Origin: Kaistella flava (ex Peng et al. 2021)
GTDB taxonomy: Bacteria > Bacteroidota > Bacteroidia > Flavobacteriales > Weeksellaceae
DNA length: 64,000 bases
Assembly: GCF_015191005.1 (NCBI RefSeq)
Contig: NZ_CP040442.1
Location: forward strand, 3,410,001-3,474,000
Direction: 5' to 3'
Shown here: positions 36,701 to 44,947 of the stretch, one piece after another
Layout of the letters: each line of letters begins with the position of its first letter
Position numbering within the stretch: position 1 is the stretch's first letter
Notes under the pieces: generated by a model
What the model saw: the letters and a program-made list of their open reading frames with translations, nothing else
Told to the model about the DNA's origin: nothing
The model's database searches: none
Program-made: the position numbers and the translations under genes

Positions 36701-36725
36701 CTTTAAACTGCTCATTAAAAAATAA
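30777..36725 (+). CDS. Giant DUF3494 (ice-binding-like) repeat adhesin with T9SS sorting domain
   Basis: The 1982-residue protein is built in order from: a signal peptide (about 1-28); a DUF3494 ice-binding-like beta-solenoid domain (about 30-230; LGSASSFALFTAAGAFNNTG, GDVGTNVGAF, IFKIDGALAT, GTILADGAINL); seven repeats with ITAGGATTFCAGGSVTLSG interspersed with two PAATAGRDT-type units; eight 70-residue repeats starting LPVCTITGNSVICQGQSTQL; three 66-residue SprB-like repeats (SISCNGGESTVKVTATGGTA); a unique domain (VTQGGWGAKAAGNNWGAYRN and after); and a T9SS type A domain (LYPNPSDGEFNIKFD to the end KLLIKK). It should be exported by T9SS as a long surface fibre. Some DUF3494 proteins bind ice or sugars; this link is inferred. 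Repeat number could be mis-assembled. Confidence 0.92.
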   Translation: MKKFFLLSKLLSTLVAAVLFLMPSVNFGQAPNLGSASSFALFTAAGAFNNTGAGTIVTGDVGTNVGAFNAFPPGTLIGQKHHADLVSSQAAIDVAFAYGSVSTVTCGSVISTTMGSGQTLLPNVYCLGAASTINGDLILDGGGDPNSIFIFKIDGALATTVNSRVLLTNGASLCNVYWQVNGEVDLGDNSLFQGTILADGAINLLQGATLNGRGLSTAGAISLSTNTVTLSLQPTASVITAGGATTFCAGGSVTLSGNSGGTWSTGATTSSITVNTSGDYFVTNTNACGSVNSNHIIVTVNPLPAATAGRDTSICSGNSVTLGTSPVSGHTYSWTPSTGLSSTTIANPVASPTTTTTYTLVETITATGCQNTNSVTVTVSPAPVASVITAGGATAFCTGGSVTLSGNSGGTWSTGATTPSITVTTSGDYFVTNTNACGSVNSNHIIVTVSPAPVASVITAGGATTFCAGGSVTLSGNSGGTWSTGATTATITVNTSGDYFVTNTNACGSVNSNHIIVTVNPLPAATAGRDTAICSGNSVTLGTTPVSGHTYLWTPSTGLSSATIANPVASPTTTTTYTLVETITATGCQNTNSVTVTVSPAPVASVITAGGATTFCAGGSVTLSGNSGGTWSTGATTATIIVTTSGDYFVTNTNACGSVNSNHITVTVSPAAVASVITAGGATTFCAGGSVILSGNSGGTWSTGATTATITATTSGDYFVTNTNACGSVNSNHIIVTVSPAPVVSVITAGGATTFCAGGSVILSGNSGGTWSTGATTPTITVTTSGDYFVTNTNACGSVNSNHIIVTVSPAAVASVITAGGATTFCAGGSVTLSGNSGGTWSTGATTATITVTTSGDYFVTNTNACGSVNSNHIIVTVSPLPVCTITGNSVICQGQSTQLCAPAGFTKYLWSTGATTSCITVSTAGTYTVTTTNAAGCTSTGSKTVTVSALPVCTITGNSVICQGQSTQLCAPAGFTKYLWSTGATTSCITVSTAGTYTVTTTNAAGCTSTCSKTVTVSSLPVCTITGDSVICQGQSTQLCAPAGFTKYLWSTGATTSCITVSTADTYTVTTTNAAGCTSTGSKTVTVSALPVCTITGNSVICQGQSTQLCAPAGFTKYLWSTGATTSCITVSTAGTYTVTTTNAAGCTSTCSKTVTVSALPVCTITGDSVICQGQSTQLCAPAGFTKYLWSTGATTSCITVSTAGTYTVTTTNAAGCTSTCSKTVTVSSLPVCTITGNSVICQGQSTQLCAPAGFTKYLWSTGATTSCITVSTAGTYTVTTTNAAGCTSTGSKTVTVSALPVCTITGNSVICQGQSTQLCAPAGFTKYLWSTGATTSCITVSTAGTYTVTTTNAAGCTSTCSKTVTVSSLPVCTITGDSVICQGQSTQLCAPAGFTKYLWSTGATTSCITVSTAGTYTVTTTNAAGCTSTGSKTVTVTKVEVHVEAGSISCNGGESTVKVTATGGTAPYTGVGTFTVKAGTHTYTVKDAKGCSVSKEITITEPSKLVVHIEACSISCNGGESTVKVTATGGTAPYTGVGTFTVKAGTHTYTVKDAKGCSVSKEITITEPSKLVVHIEACSISCNGGESTVKVTATGGTAPYTGVGTFTAKAGTHTYTVKDAKGCSGVKEIMITQPEALNLVLTIPPANPNGLTTVKVTVSGGTPVYKYLWSNGETGSSANLGAGLFSVTVTDYKGCKATIGGEIKPIDCGRFTTVTQGGWGAKAAGNNWGAYRNQYFAGAFPAGLTVGAGSRFLKLTTAKAVEDFLPSGSTPRALDPGTLTNPGASYANVLAGQVVALTLNVRFDEYDANFSPSSTKLGDMVVASGTFAGMSVYQVLAESNKVLGGISVYSASKMNSIVDEINNNYDGGMINNHVLTCPCPEPGLATGTNDILPVVSKMVLYPNPSDGEFNIKFDAEQGTLVLVQLFDMSGKLIGDYSNKVIRSGNKANLNVKNYNLVGGSYVVKVKTSTSEKTFKLLIKK
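31480..33420 (+). repeat. Seven imperfect adhesin repeats of the ITAGGAT type
   Basis: Seven copies begin at codons for ASVITAGGAT, each about 69 residues and ending near NSNHIIVTVSP. Two copies are followed by a second unit (LPAATAGRD ... TVTVSP) of about 80 residues. Confidence 0.8.
33421..35098 (+). repeat. Eight 210-bp near-identical tandem repeats in the adhesin gene
   Basis: Unit starts (CGGTTTGTACTATCACCGGT) are at 33421, 33631, 33841, 34051, 34261, 34471, 34681 and 34891, exactly 210 bases apart. Units differ at only a few sites: N/D in TITG[ND]SV, G/C in TST[GC]SK and A/S in TVS[AS]. Units 1-3 and 6-8 share the same order of variants. Confidence 0.95.
35121..35695 (+). repeat. Three 198-bp SprB-like tandem repeats in the adhesin gene
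   Basis: Copies of TCAATCTCATGTAATGGAGG start at 35121, 35319 and 35517, giving a 66-residue period. The third copy diverges at its end. Confidence 0.9.
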
Positions 36726-36742
36726 ATAATAAATCAATAAAA

Positions 36743-36773
36743 GGAAGACTGTCTAACAAGGCAGTCTTTTTTT
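36743..36773 (+). terminator. Terminator of the adhesin gene
   Basis: The stem AAGACTG / CAGTCTT with a 10-base loop is followed by seven T, 20 bases after the stop. The rest of the gap to 37168 shows no gene. Confidence 0.85.
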
Positions 36774-37269
36774 GTAATTTTTTTTACTGAATAATGCCGA
36801 AAATAGTGATGGAGATTTTAAGTATTTCATTTTTTGCCCCAACGGATGACGAAAAACCTATCAATTGATTTCAATACTGGATATTTTTAAAACGAAAATT
36901 TGATACTGCTCTATTTTAAATGAAAGTATTAGCGATAATTTACTTGACGAAACCTTATGCGCCATTATTTTCTGATCGTTTAATAAAATCATTCCTATAA
37001 ACAATTCATTTTTATTGCTGAAATTTGACTATATAATAATCATTAAAAAGCTTAAAAACTTTGAAACTAAAATCTGCAAAAAGACAAAATCTTTTTTTTT
37101 ATTAAAGAACTAGATGATCTTAAAATAGAGGTCTTGCCCAAACTATCAAAATTCATTTCAAATAAAAAGAAGCCGTCTCAAAACTGAGGCGGTTTTTTTG
37201 TGATTTGTTTTGAAAATTATTGTTTATTTTATGGTTGTTTTGTATCTTTAAGTATTGATAATCAATGAT

Positions 37270-37896
37270 ATGAATATTAAGTTTAAAGATTATAACCAAC
37301 AGCAAAACTGGTTATTTCCACCATCAATCGAGGAGTTGATTCCAGAAAGTCATCCAGTTCGGATCGTTAATGGGATTATTGAGCAACTTGATCTGAGATT
37401 GCTCATTGAAGAGTATAGTAAAGATGGCAAACCAAGCTTTCATCCCAAGATGATGCTCAAGGTAATGGTTTACGCTTATATGGATAATATTTATTCTAGC
37501 AGGAAGATCGAAAAAGCGATGCGGGAGAATATTAATTTTATGTGGTTGTCCGCTCAACAGGTCGCAGACCATAACACTATTGCACGTTTTCGGAGCAAGA
37601 AACTCAAGACTATTTTCAAAGATATTTTTAAACAGGTCGTCCTGTTATTATCAGAGGAAGGACTCGTTAGCTTGAAAGAAGTTTTTACCGATGGAACCAA
37701 GATAGAGTCTATTGCGGGGAGGTACACCTTTGTTTGGGGTAATGCCATTAAAACCAGAAAAGAAAAGATGGCAGAACAACTTGAGCAAATGTGGAACTAT
37801 GCCCAAAGCATTGCTGATGAAGAAGACAGCGATCCTACACCACCGGAGTTTAAAACAATAGATAAAGATAAAATAGAGAAGACCACCAAGAAATAG
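37270..37896 (+). pseudogene. IS1182-like transposase, N-terminal part (frameshifted)
   Basis: The frame from ATG 37270 (a TTG 15 bases upstream is less likely) gives an N-terminal DUF772-type transposase region: MNIKFKDYNQQQNWLFPPSI, EELIPESHPVRIVN, SRKIEKAMRENINFMWL, and DHNTIARFRSKKL. The DDE-domain start VFTDGTKIES carries the first catalytic Asp. The frame ends at a TAG (37894-37896) within the charged helix DKDKIEKTTKK. The protein continues in another frame in the next entry. No slippery heptamer is obvious at the junction, so this is more likely an inactivating indel than programmed frameshifting. Confidence 0.85.
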
Positions 37897-38807
37897 AAGA
37901 GATCATCAGCAAAAATCCGAATGCTTCCACTAAAGCAAAGGCAAAATTAAGATACATTCAAAAGAATTTTTCTCAGAACCTGGATAAGTACGAGCAGCAG
38001 GAAAAAGTTTTGGCAGGACGTGGCAGTTACAGTAAGACCGATCCCGATGCCACATTTATGCGCATGAAAGATGATCATATGCAGAATGGGCAACTTAAAC
38101 CCGCTTACAATGTTCAGATAAGTTCCGAATCGCAGTTCGTCATTCATTATACTTTACACCAAAGCACCAATGATTTAAATACGCTTAAACCACACCTCAA
38201 TACTTTTGAAGAACTTTATCAGTTTTTGCCGAAAGAACTTACTGCTGACGCAGGCTATGGCAGTGAAGAGAATTATGATTTTCTGGAAGAGAAAAATATA
38301 GAAACCTTCGTAAAATACAACACCTTCGATAAGGAACAGGGTATTTTAAAATCGAAAAGAAAAAAAATCAACGAAGACTTTCACCGCGATAAACTTTATT
38401 ACAACGAAGAGAAAGATCAGTATATCTGTCCGATGGGGCAACCGATGAACAAAATATATTCTAAAAACCGAAAAACCAAAAGCGGTTATGCTCAGACAAG
38501 TTCACTGTACCAGGCTCAAAACTGCAATGGTTGTCCGCTGCGAGGGACTTGCCACAAAGCGCAGGGAAACAGAATAATAGAACGGAACCAAAATTTAGAA
38601 CGGCATAAGGACAGAGTTCGGGAAAATCTCTTAAGTGAAGTAGGTGAAATAAAACGCAGACAACGGACTGCCGATGTCGAACCTGTCTTTGCACATATCA
38701 AATCCAACCGGAACTTCAAGCGTTTTACGCACACCGGAATAGAAAAAGTGGAATTAGAGTTCGGATTACACGCTTTAGCACACAATCTAAGAAAGAAAAG
38801 TGCTTAA
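37875..38807 (+). pseudogene. IS1182-like transposase, C-terminal part (frameshifted)
   Basis: In the -1 frame the product continues with EEIISKNPNASTKAKAKLRY, then QQEKVLAGRGSYSKTDPDAT, FMRMKDDHMQNGQLKPAYNV (the conserved KTDPDATFMRMK and PAYNVQI blocks), the second catalytic Asp in ELTADAGYGSEENY and the final Glu region VEPVFAHIKSNRNFKRF. The C-terminus contains a C-rich CPMGQPM...CNGCPLRGTC segment as in IS1182 transposases. An internal ATG at 38010 is not a natural start. Together the halves make a normal-length transposase of about 510 residues. Confidence 0.85.
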
Positions 38808-38944
38808 CAAAAGCATCTTTTTGCCCTAATGTGCAAAAATCACAAATAATCAAAATTTAACACCTTACAAATGAAAATAAAAAAACCGTCTCAAATTGTA
38901 TTTTGAGACGGCTTCCATATTTTATCAGTGAGAATGCTTAAAGT

Positions 38945-39877
38945 TTAACCCTTATAAAGATTCTCTTCAAAAAGACCTTCCACAGACCAATACCTTTCGC
39001 CGGTATCATAATTAAAGGTCAGGATTTTAGAACCTGCTGGGATTTCTGCCAGTTTTTTATTGACTGCCGCCAACGATGCTCCGGTTGAAATTCCTGCTAA
39101 TATTCCTTCTTCACTCGCCAATCTTTTTGTAAAATTAAAAGCTTCGTCTTTTTCTACTTCAATTACACCATCCAAAATTTCGGTATTCAAAACTTTCGGT
39201 ACAAACCCAGCACCGATTCCCTGTAAAGGATGTGGTCCCGGAGCGCCACCAGAAATGACCGGGGAATCTTTCGGTTCCACCGCAAAGCTTTTTAGATTTG
39301 GAAATTTCTGTTTCAAAACCTCAGTAACTCCTGTGATGTGACCTCCCGTTCCAACGCCTGTGATGAGGTAATCAAAACCTTCCGGGAAATCATTTAAGAT
39401 TTCCTGCGCTGTCGTTTTTGCATGAATTTCTGGATTCGCAGGATTTTCAAACTGTTGAGGAATCCAAGAGTTTTCAATCTCGTTGGCCATTTCTACAGCT
39501 TTCGCAATTGCACCAGAAGTTCCTTTTTCTTTTGGCGTTAAAACAAATTGTGCTCCGTACGAACTCATCAGTTTTCTTCTTTCCACGCTCATGCTTTCCG
39601 GCATTACCAAAACAAGTTTGTAACCTTTTACGGCACAAACCATCGCTAATCCAACACCTGTATTTCCAGAAGTGGGTTCTATAATTAAAGTGTCCTTATT
39701 AATTTTTCCTTCCTGTTCAGCTTTTTCAATCATTGCCAAAGCAATACGATCTTTTAAACTTCCGCCGGGATTTTGTCTTTCTAACTTCATCCAAACCTCT
39801 ACGTTGTTTGGGAATAGTTTATTAATTTTCACGATCGGCGTATTCCCGATTGCTTCTAATATATTATTCAGTTTCAT
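38945..39877 (-). CDS. cysK: Cysteine synthase A (O-acetylserine sulfhydrylase)
   Basis: The 310-residue PLP enzyme makes L-cysteine from O-acetylserine and sulfide. Visible features are the PLP-lysine motif [11 protein letters not shown] (Lys about 42), the substrate loop [13 protein letters not shown] (about 69-81) and the phosphate-binding [10 protein letters not shown] (about 175-184). The C-terminal [15 protein letters not shown] includes the end typical of CysK. It lies 64 bp after cysE on the same strand, so acetylserine is made and used by products of one operon. Its length is normal. Confidence 0.95.
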   Translation of the reverse strand: MKLNNILEAIGNTPIVKINKLFPNNVEVWMKLERQNPGGSLKDRIALAMIEKAEQEGKINKDTLIIEPTSGNTGVGLAMVCAVKGYKLVLVMPESMSVERRKLMSSYGAQFVLTPKEKGTSGAIAKAVEMANEIENSWIPQQFENPANPEIHAKTTAQEILNDFPEGFDYLITGVGTGGHITGVTEVLKQKFPNLKSFAVEPKDSPVISGGAPGPHPLQGIGAGFVPKVLNTEILDGVIEVEKDEAFNFTKRLASEEGILAGISTGASLAAVNKKLAEIPAGSKILTFNYDTGERYWSVEGLFEENLYKG

Positions 39878-39941
39878 AAGTGTTGTTTTAATGTTAATAT
39901 TTGTGTTTATAAATAGTTGAATGATCTAAAATAAATTTTGA

Positions 39942-40757
39942 TTAAATGCTAAAAATAATCGGTTCGTTTCCCGGGAATTTATTTTTTACCGTAACTTGCC
40001 CTTTATGGAACACCACTGAATTGGGTGCAATACTTTCGGTAATCCAAACGTTCCCTCCAATCAATGCATTTTCTCCGATAACCGTATCTCCGCCCAAAAT
40101 TGTAGCATTCGCATAAATGACCACATGATTTTCAATCGTTGGATGTCGCTTGGTATTCTGCAAATTTTTAGTAACTGAATGAGCTCCTAAAGTAACTCCC
40201 TGATAAATTTTTACGTTATTTCCAATAATCGTCGTTTCACCAATAACGATTCCTGTTCCGTGATCGATGACGAAATTAGCACCAATTTTCGCACCAGGAT
40301 TAATGTCGATTCCCGTTTTGCTGTGTGCAAATTCCGTCCAGATTCTTGGGATTAAAGGAATATTGCTTTTATATAATTCATGTGCAAATCGGTAAACTGA
40401 AATGGCGAAAAATCCCGGATAAGAAAACATCACTTCTTCAATACTCTTTGCCGCAGGATCATTTTCGAAAATAGCCTGCGCATCTTTTTCTAATAAATCA
40501 TAGATTTTTGAAAAGCTCTCGAAGAAAACTTCTGTCTCTGGACTTTCCTTTTCATCAGTGACGGAAAAGAGGATTTCATTAAACTCATTTTTAAAATGAT
40601 CCAACCGCAGTTGAATATCGCTCAATTCTGAGCAACGCTGATATTCCAGAAAAAATATAAACCTGAAAAAGCGGTCGATAAAATCTTCGATTTTCTTTTT
40701 ATCAATGTCATATTTTCGGTTAGAATAGCCTTTGTGTAAATGTGAAGCAAACCCCAT
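39942..40757 (-). CDS. cysE: Serine O-acetyltransferase
   Basis: The 271-residue protein is a serine acetyltransferase of the EpsC/CysE type, giving O-acetylserine for CysK. An N-terminal helical region (about 1-140) precedes the left-handed beta-helix of hexapeptide repeats: INPGAKIGANFVIDHGTGIV, IGETTIIGNNVKIYQGVTLG, VVIYANATILGGDTVIGENA, LIGGNVWITESI. The catalytic His in DHGTG is present. It is the first gene of the cysE-cysK pair on the minus strand. The usual C-terminal Ile (ends IIFSI) for CysK complex formation is kept. Confidence 0.93.
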   Translation of the reverse strand: MGFASHLHKGYSNRKYDIDKKKIEDFIDRFFRFIFFLEYQRCSELSDIQLRLDHFKNEFNEILFSVTDEKESPETEVFFESFSKIYDLLEKDAQAIFENDPAAKSIEEVMFSYPGFFAISVYRFAHELYKSNIPLIPRIWTEFAHSKTGIDINPGAKIGANFVIDHGTGIVIGETTIIGNNVKIYQGVTLGAHSVTKNLQNTKRHPTIENHVVIYANATILGGDTVIGENALIGGNVWITESIAPNSVVFHKGQVTVKNKFPGNEPIIFSI

Positions 40758-40898
40758 TTTTTTATTAAATTTAAAACAAATTTAGGACTTAATTGATTTC
40801 CAAACACTTGATCTAAGTTAATAAATAACAATTGTATCTATAAAGTGAATCAATTTCTGCATCTTAAAAAATTAGTAAAACTTTACCAAGGTCAAAAA

Positions 40899-40929
40899 TT
40901 GCCCAAAACTTTAACATTTCGTAAATTTG
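40899..40929 (+). promoter_or_regulatory. Promoter upstream of mdh
   Basis: TTG at 40899-40901, a 20-base spacer and TAAATTTG at 40922-40929 fit the Bacteroidota consensus. The mdh ATG is about 90 bases downstream. Confidence 0.65.
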
Positions 40930-41018
40930 AGCTTCATTATATAAATGACTATTTAAATCTAATTGATATGAAAACGAAAGTTTCCATATCACCTTTAAAA
41001 ATCAATAAATAAAAAGAT

Positions 41019-41945
41019 ATGAAAGTTACCGTAGTAGGAGCAGGAGCCGTTGGTGCAAGTTGCGCAGAATACATCGCGATGAAAGATTTCGCCGCAGAAG
41101 TTGTTTTAGTTGACATTAAAGAAGGTTTTGCCGAAGGTAAAGCAATGGACTTAATGCAAACTGCTTCTTTGAATGGATTCGATACCAAAATTACAGGAAC
41201 AACTGGAGATTACAGCAAAACTGCAGGATCTAAAGTGGCCGTAATTACTTCTGGAATCCCAAGAAAACCAGGAATGACCCGTGAAGAATTGATCGGAATC
41301 AACGCTGGAATCGTAAAAGACGTTACTGCAAACTTGGTAAAACATTCACCAGACGTAATCATCATCGTGGTTTCTAACCCAATGGATACCATGGCTTACT
41401 TGGTTCACAAAACTTCAGGTTTACCAAAAAATCAAATCATCGGAATGGGTGGAGCTTTAGATTCTGCACGTTTCAAATACAGATTGGCAGAAGCTTTAGA
41501 ATGTCCAATTTCTGACGTTGACGGAATGGTAATCGCTGCTCACAGTGATACAGGAATGCTTCCTTTGATGAGTAAAGCAACCAGAAATGGAGTTCCAGTA
41601 ACTGAATTCTTAAACGAAGAAAAGCAAAATTACGTTGCCGAAGAAACCAAAGTTGGTGGAGCAACCCTAACTAAATTATTAGGAACTTCAGCTTGGTACG
41701 CGCCAGGTGCAGCAGTTTCTGTTATGGTTCAGGCGATTCTTTGCGACCACAAAAAAATGATTCCTTGTTCATTAATGTTAGACGGAGAATATGGTCAAAG
41801 CGATATCTGTCTGGGAGTTCCTGCAATTATCGGAGCTAATGGAGTTGAGAAAATCGTTGAAATCAGTTTAACTGACGCAGAAAAAGAAAAATTCGCTACC
41901 GCTGCACAAGCAGTTAGAGAAGTGAATGGAGATTTAAAATTCTAG
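41019..41945 (+). CDS. mdh: Malate dehydrogenase
   Basis: The 308-residue protein is an NAD-dependent lactate/malate dehydrogenase of the malate type (TCA cycle): Rossmann GAGAVGASCAEYI (about 7-19), the dicarboxylate-binding RKPGMTREEL (Arg about 80 and 86), ISNPMD-like VVSNPMDTM and the catalytic His in AAHSDTGMLP (about 173). The Arg of the malate-type active-site loop is present. It stands alone with a consensus promoter and a terminator about 130 bp downstream. No oddities. Confidence 0.94.
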   Translation: MKVTVVGAGAVGASCAEYIAMKDFAAEVVLVDIKEGFAEGKAMDLMQTASLNGFDTKITGTTGDYSKTAGSKVAVITSGIPRKPGMTREELIGINAGIVKDVTANLVKHSPDVIIIVVSNPMDTMAYLVHKTSGLPKNQIIGMGGALDSARFKYRLAEALECPISDVDGMVIAAHSDTGMLPLMSKATRNGVPVTEFLNEEKQNYVAEETKVGGATLTKLLGTSAWYAPGAAVSVMVQAILCDHKKMIPCSLMLDGEYGQSDICLGVPAIIGANGVEKIVEISLTDAEKEKFATAAQAVREVNGDLKF

Positions 41946-42583
41946 GATTACCACCAAGCCACGAAGTGGCGCAATCAATAGCAAAGGGTGAAGCCCTTTG
42001 AAAGAAATCAATAGCAAAGGGTGAAGCCCTTTGAAAATGGAGATTTGAAATTCTAATTCAATTTCCTTTAAATATAGAAACGCATCTTTTCGAAGGTGCG
42101 TTTTTTTTTGGAGCAAGCAAGATTGGTTTTTCTTTGAAGACCCGTCCCGCTGTCCGCTATATCCCCTCATCACTTTCGTGATTCGGGGGATGCCGCTTCC
42201 ATCGCGGCTAAAATTTCTGACGGTTTTTTATCTCATCATCTAAATTACAAAAGCTACGAATGCACGAATTAATTTGCGCTAGATAAATCTTTTGGTAAAA
42301 ATATTTGAAATTCTAATTAAAGAATTCAACTAAGCCACGAAGTGGCGCAATCAATAGCAAAAATTTTTGGCGGTTTTTTATCTCATCATCTAAATTACAA
42401 AAGCCACGAATGCACGAATTAATATTGCGCTAGAAATCCTTTTGTAAAAATATCTGAAATTATAATTAAAGAATTCAACTAAGCCACGAAGTGGAGCTAT
42501 CAATAGCAAAGGGTGAAGCCCTTTGAAAGAAATAAATCAACAAACGGTTTAACTCTCTTATTTTTGAAAAATAGTGTTGTTTT
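41946..42583. repeat. Repeat-rich intergenic region after mdh
   Basis: The word AAGCCACGAAGTGGC recurs at about 41956, 42332 and 42481; AGCAAAGGGTGAAGCCCTTT recurs at about 41979, 42013 and 42506, each able to fold (AAAGGG / CCCTTT). A 150-bp unit is tandemly duplicated: 42211-42360 and 42361 to about 42505, both starting with AAATTT then CGGTTTTTTATCTC. A GC-rich patch at 42139-42211 can fold (ATCCCC / GGGGAT). No gene is seen. Confidence 0.75.
42079..42109 (+). terminator. Terminator downstream of mdh
   Basis: The stem ACGCATCTT / AAGGTGCGT with a TTCG loop is followed by nine T residues. Confidence 0.8.
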
Positions 42584-44371
42584 TTATTTTACAGTTTTTG
42601 CCCAATCATCCATATACATTTCAAAAACATCTAAAGGCATTGAACCACCGTTTAAAATGGCATCATGAAAATCCCTGAGACTGAATTTATCACCCAATTG
42701 TTTTTGGTATTTATCTCGTAATTCTATAATTTTTAATTCTCCCATTTTGTAGCCTAAAGCTTGTCCGGGAAAAACCATATAGCGTTCTATTTCTTGCGTT
42801 GCCATGGCTTCGGAGATTGCTTCATGATCCATCATATATTTGATGGCCTGTTCTCTTGTCATTTCTCCGGTGTGAATTCCGGTATCAACGACCAGACGAA
42901 TTGCGCGATGCATTTCAGAGCCCAAAGCACCAATTTGATGATAAGGATCTTTCAGCACTCCTAATTTTTTTCCTAAAGATTCGCAGTATAAAGCCCAACC
43001 TTCAACGAACGCATTTTCACCACCTTTTTGGCGAAATTTCGGAAGCGTTTCATTTTCATCCTGTAAACTCATTTGAAAATGATGACCCGGAATTGCTTCA
43101 TGAAGAAACAAACTTTGCATTTCCCAACCCGTCTCATTGACTTTCGTAGGATCAAGAATGGGCACATAAAAAACACCTGGACGATTGGTCGCTAAATCGC
43201 CGGGGTAATATTGTGGCGCTGCAGCCGCCGCCCGGAAAGATTCTGTTTCCCTGATCTCAAAAGGTGTTTTGGGAGCGACCCCAAAATACTGTGGTAATTT
43301 TGGTTTAATAGTATTATAAACATTTTGATAATAAGCCAATACTTCGGCTTTCGTTTTAAAAGGCATAAACCTTTTGTTTGTTTTCATATAAGTAAACAAT
43401 TCCGGTAAGCTTCCTTTAAAACCGATGGAGTCTTTTATTTTAGTCATTTCTCCCGTAATTCTGGCTACTTCTGAAAGACCTATTTGATGAATTGCTTCTG
43501 CTGATTTGCGGGAAGAAGTGTTTTCATAAATCTGTTCAAGATACATTTCAGTACCGTTTGGTAAAGCGTTTATTCCGGAAGTTGTTCTGGTTTTCGGCAA
43601 ATATTCAGTTTCAAAATAGGTGAGTAGTTTTTGATAAGCAGGAAGAACCTCTTCGCCAATCACTTTTTTGTAAGCGACCGTATATTTAGCTTTTTCCTTT
43701 TGTGAAAAACTGGGTGGGAAATTCCTTATCGGACCATAAAATACCGAAGTGCTGTCTTTGATGCTCAGTTGTTCCAACTGTGGAATTACTTTTAGAGCCG
43801 TTGATCTGGGAATAACTGTTCCTGTTTTTACACCTTTCCGCATATTTTCAATCGAGACATTGATATAGTTTGGCAAAGCTTCACATCTTTTCAACCAGTT
43901 ATCATAATCTTTTGTTGTTTTAAAAGGTTGCGCCGAACTGCCTGAACCCAAAATTGCAAAAGCCAGATGATAGCCATTAAATTGGTCAACCGGCATATAT
44001 TCCCAATGAAAACGCTCGGAACTTATTGTTGATTCAAGTCTGTTTTTTAAAATTTGATAAGAAATTTTATCCTGTTCATTTAAAGAATTGATATCAAATT
44101 TCTTTAAAAGATCCAGATATTTCGCATTGTATTGATGGACTTCCGATAAATATTTTGCATCAGTTGCCGGAAGTAAATCGTTGTATTGATTTTCACCATT
44201 AAAGGTCGCGCTTATTGGATCTACTTTTAAACCTTCGGTATAATAATTATCAAATAACTGATTTAATTTTTCATTGGGCTTTATGGTTTGAGCTTGTAAA
44301 TTCACCGAAGCGATAATGCCGACCAATGCAATACAGGAATAAATTTTTTTTAAAGTAATAGAGTAGTTCAT
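42584..44371 (-). CDS. DUF885-family secreted protein (putative peptidase)
   Basis: The 595-residue protein has a signal peptide (MNYSITLKKIYSCIALVGII, cleaved near ASVNLQAQ) and a DUF885 domain over the rest. The conserved HExxxGH motif appears as LHEAIPGHHFQMS (about 434-446), followed by GWALYCESLGKKLG, which supplies the third metal ligand in this gluzincin-like family. The C-terminus has the conserved GYKMGELKIIELR and FHDAILNGGSMPLDV. Such proteins are thought to be zinc carboxypeptidase-like enzymes in the periplasm; the substrate is unknown. A lone gene. Confidence 0.88.
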   Translation of the reverse strand: MNYSITLKKIYSCIALVGIIASVNLQAQTIKPNEKLNQLFDNYYTEGLKVDPISATFNGENQYNDLLPATDAKYLSEVHQYNAKYLDLLKKFDINSLNEQDKISYQILKNRLESTISSERFHWEYMPVDQFNGYHLAFAILGSGSSAQPFKTTKDYDNWLKRCEALPNYINVSIENMRKGVKTGTVIPRSTALKVIPQLEQLSIKDSTSVFYGPIRNFPPSFSQKEKAKYTVAYKKVIGEEVLPAYQKLLTYFETEYLPKTRTTSGINALPNGTEMYLEQIYENTSSRKSAEAIHQIGLSEVARITGEMTKIKDSIGFKGSLPELFTYMKTNKRFMPFKTKAEVLAYYQNVYNTIKPKLPQYFGVAPKTPFEIRETESFRAAAAAPQYYPGDLATNRPGVFYVPILDPTKVNETGWEMQSLFLHEAIPGHHFQMSLQDENETLPKFRQKGGENAFVEGWALYCESLGKKLGVLKDPYHQIGALGSEMHRAIRLVVDTGIHTGEMTREQAIKYMMDHEAISEAMATQEIERYMVFPGQALGYKMGELKIIELRDKYQKQLGDKFSLRDFHDAILNGGSMPLDVFEMYMDDWAKTVK

Positions 44372-44947
44372 GGTGTTTTTAGTTTTTTTTTGTGAAAAAG
44401 AGATTAGTGCAATCTTACTTTGATTGATTTTGTCTCAAGGTATGCCTGAATATGGATTTTTTTTGAATGAAAATTTTCTTAGAAGAACCAAATTGGATTG
44501 GTCGGAAAATGGCGGGGATTAATTCAATACTATTCATAATGATATTATTTTTAAAATTCGATATTCCCAAGTATTTTGATTTTAAAGTACTTACTGAAAA
44601 GCTTTATAAAAAATCAGTAATCTAAGTTAGAGATTTTCAATCAATATTTATTGAGTTTTGTCAAACATGTGTGATATCTGTATCAAAATGGTGTTTTATT
44701 AAGTAATTATTCACTGAACAATAAATCATTTTACATAATGTGTAATTGAAGAGTGTTTTAAATGTTCAGGAAAAAAATGAAATGAATCTTCAGGAAGTTC
44801 TGTTAAAAAAGAAGCCGATTATTCACCATTTCTTTCTCGAATGTTTGTTGTTAACAAAAGTGTATGCGAATACTTTTCGCCTCCAATAAAATTGCCTTAA
44901 ATTTGTGTTTCACTTTTTAAAAAATAATAACAAGTAAATTTCGAAAT
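44372..44947. other. Intergenic region before the alkaline phosphatase gene
   Basis: About 575 AT-rich bases between divergent genes. Apart from the -7 element at 44898-44905 I see no gene or strong hairpin. Confidence 0.5.
44898..44905 (+). promoter_or_regulatory. -7 element of the pafA-like gene
   Basis: TAAATTTG fits the consensus; a TTTTCG at 44874-44879 may serve as a weak -33 element about 20 bases upstream. The ATG is 43 bases downstream. Confidence 0.55.

Larger units (their letters stand above)
37169..38914 (+). mobile_element. IS1182-family-like insertion sequence
   Basis: A 1746-bp element with terminal inverted repeats: left end GAAGCCGTCTCAAAA at 37169-37183 and its reverse complement TTTTGAGACGGCTTC at 38900-38914. 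Each end also contains an inner inverted GTCTCAAA/TTTGAGAC or CCGTCTCA/TGAGGCGG hairpin followed by T residues, which can act as a terminator. The two transposase frames lie between the ends. No convincing target duplication is seen at the flanks (AAAAA left, CATAT right). Confidence 0.85.

Noticed and set aside
37875..37896. Programmed -1 frameshift in the transposase
   Set aside because: No X-XXY-YYZ heptamer or clear downstream stem was found, and IS1182-type transposases are normally one frame.
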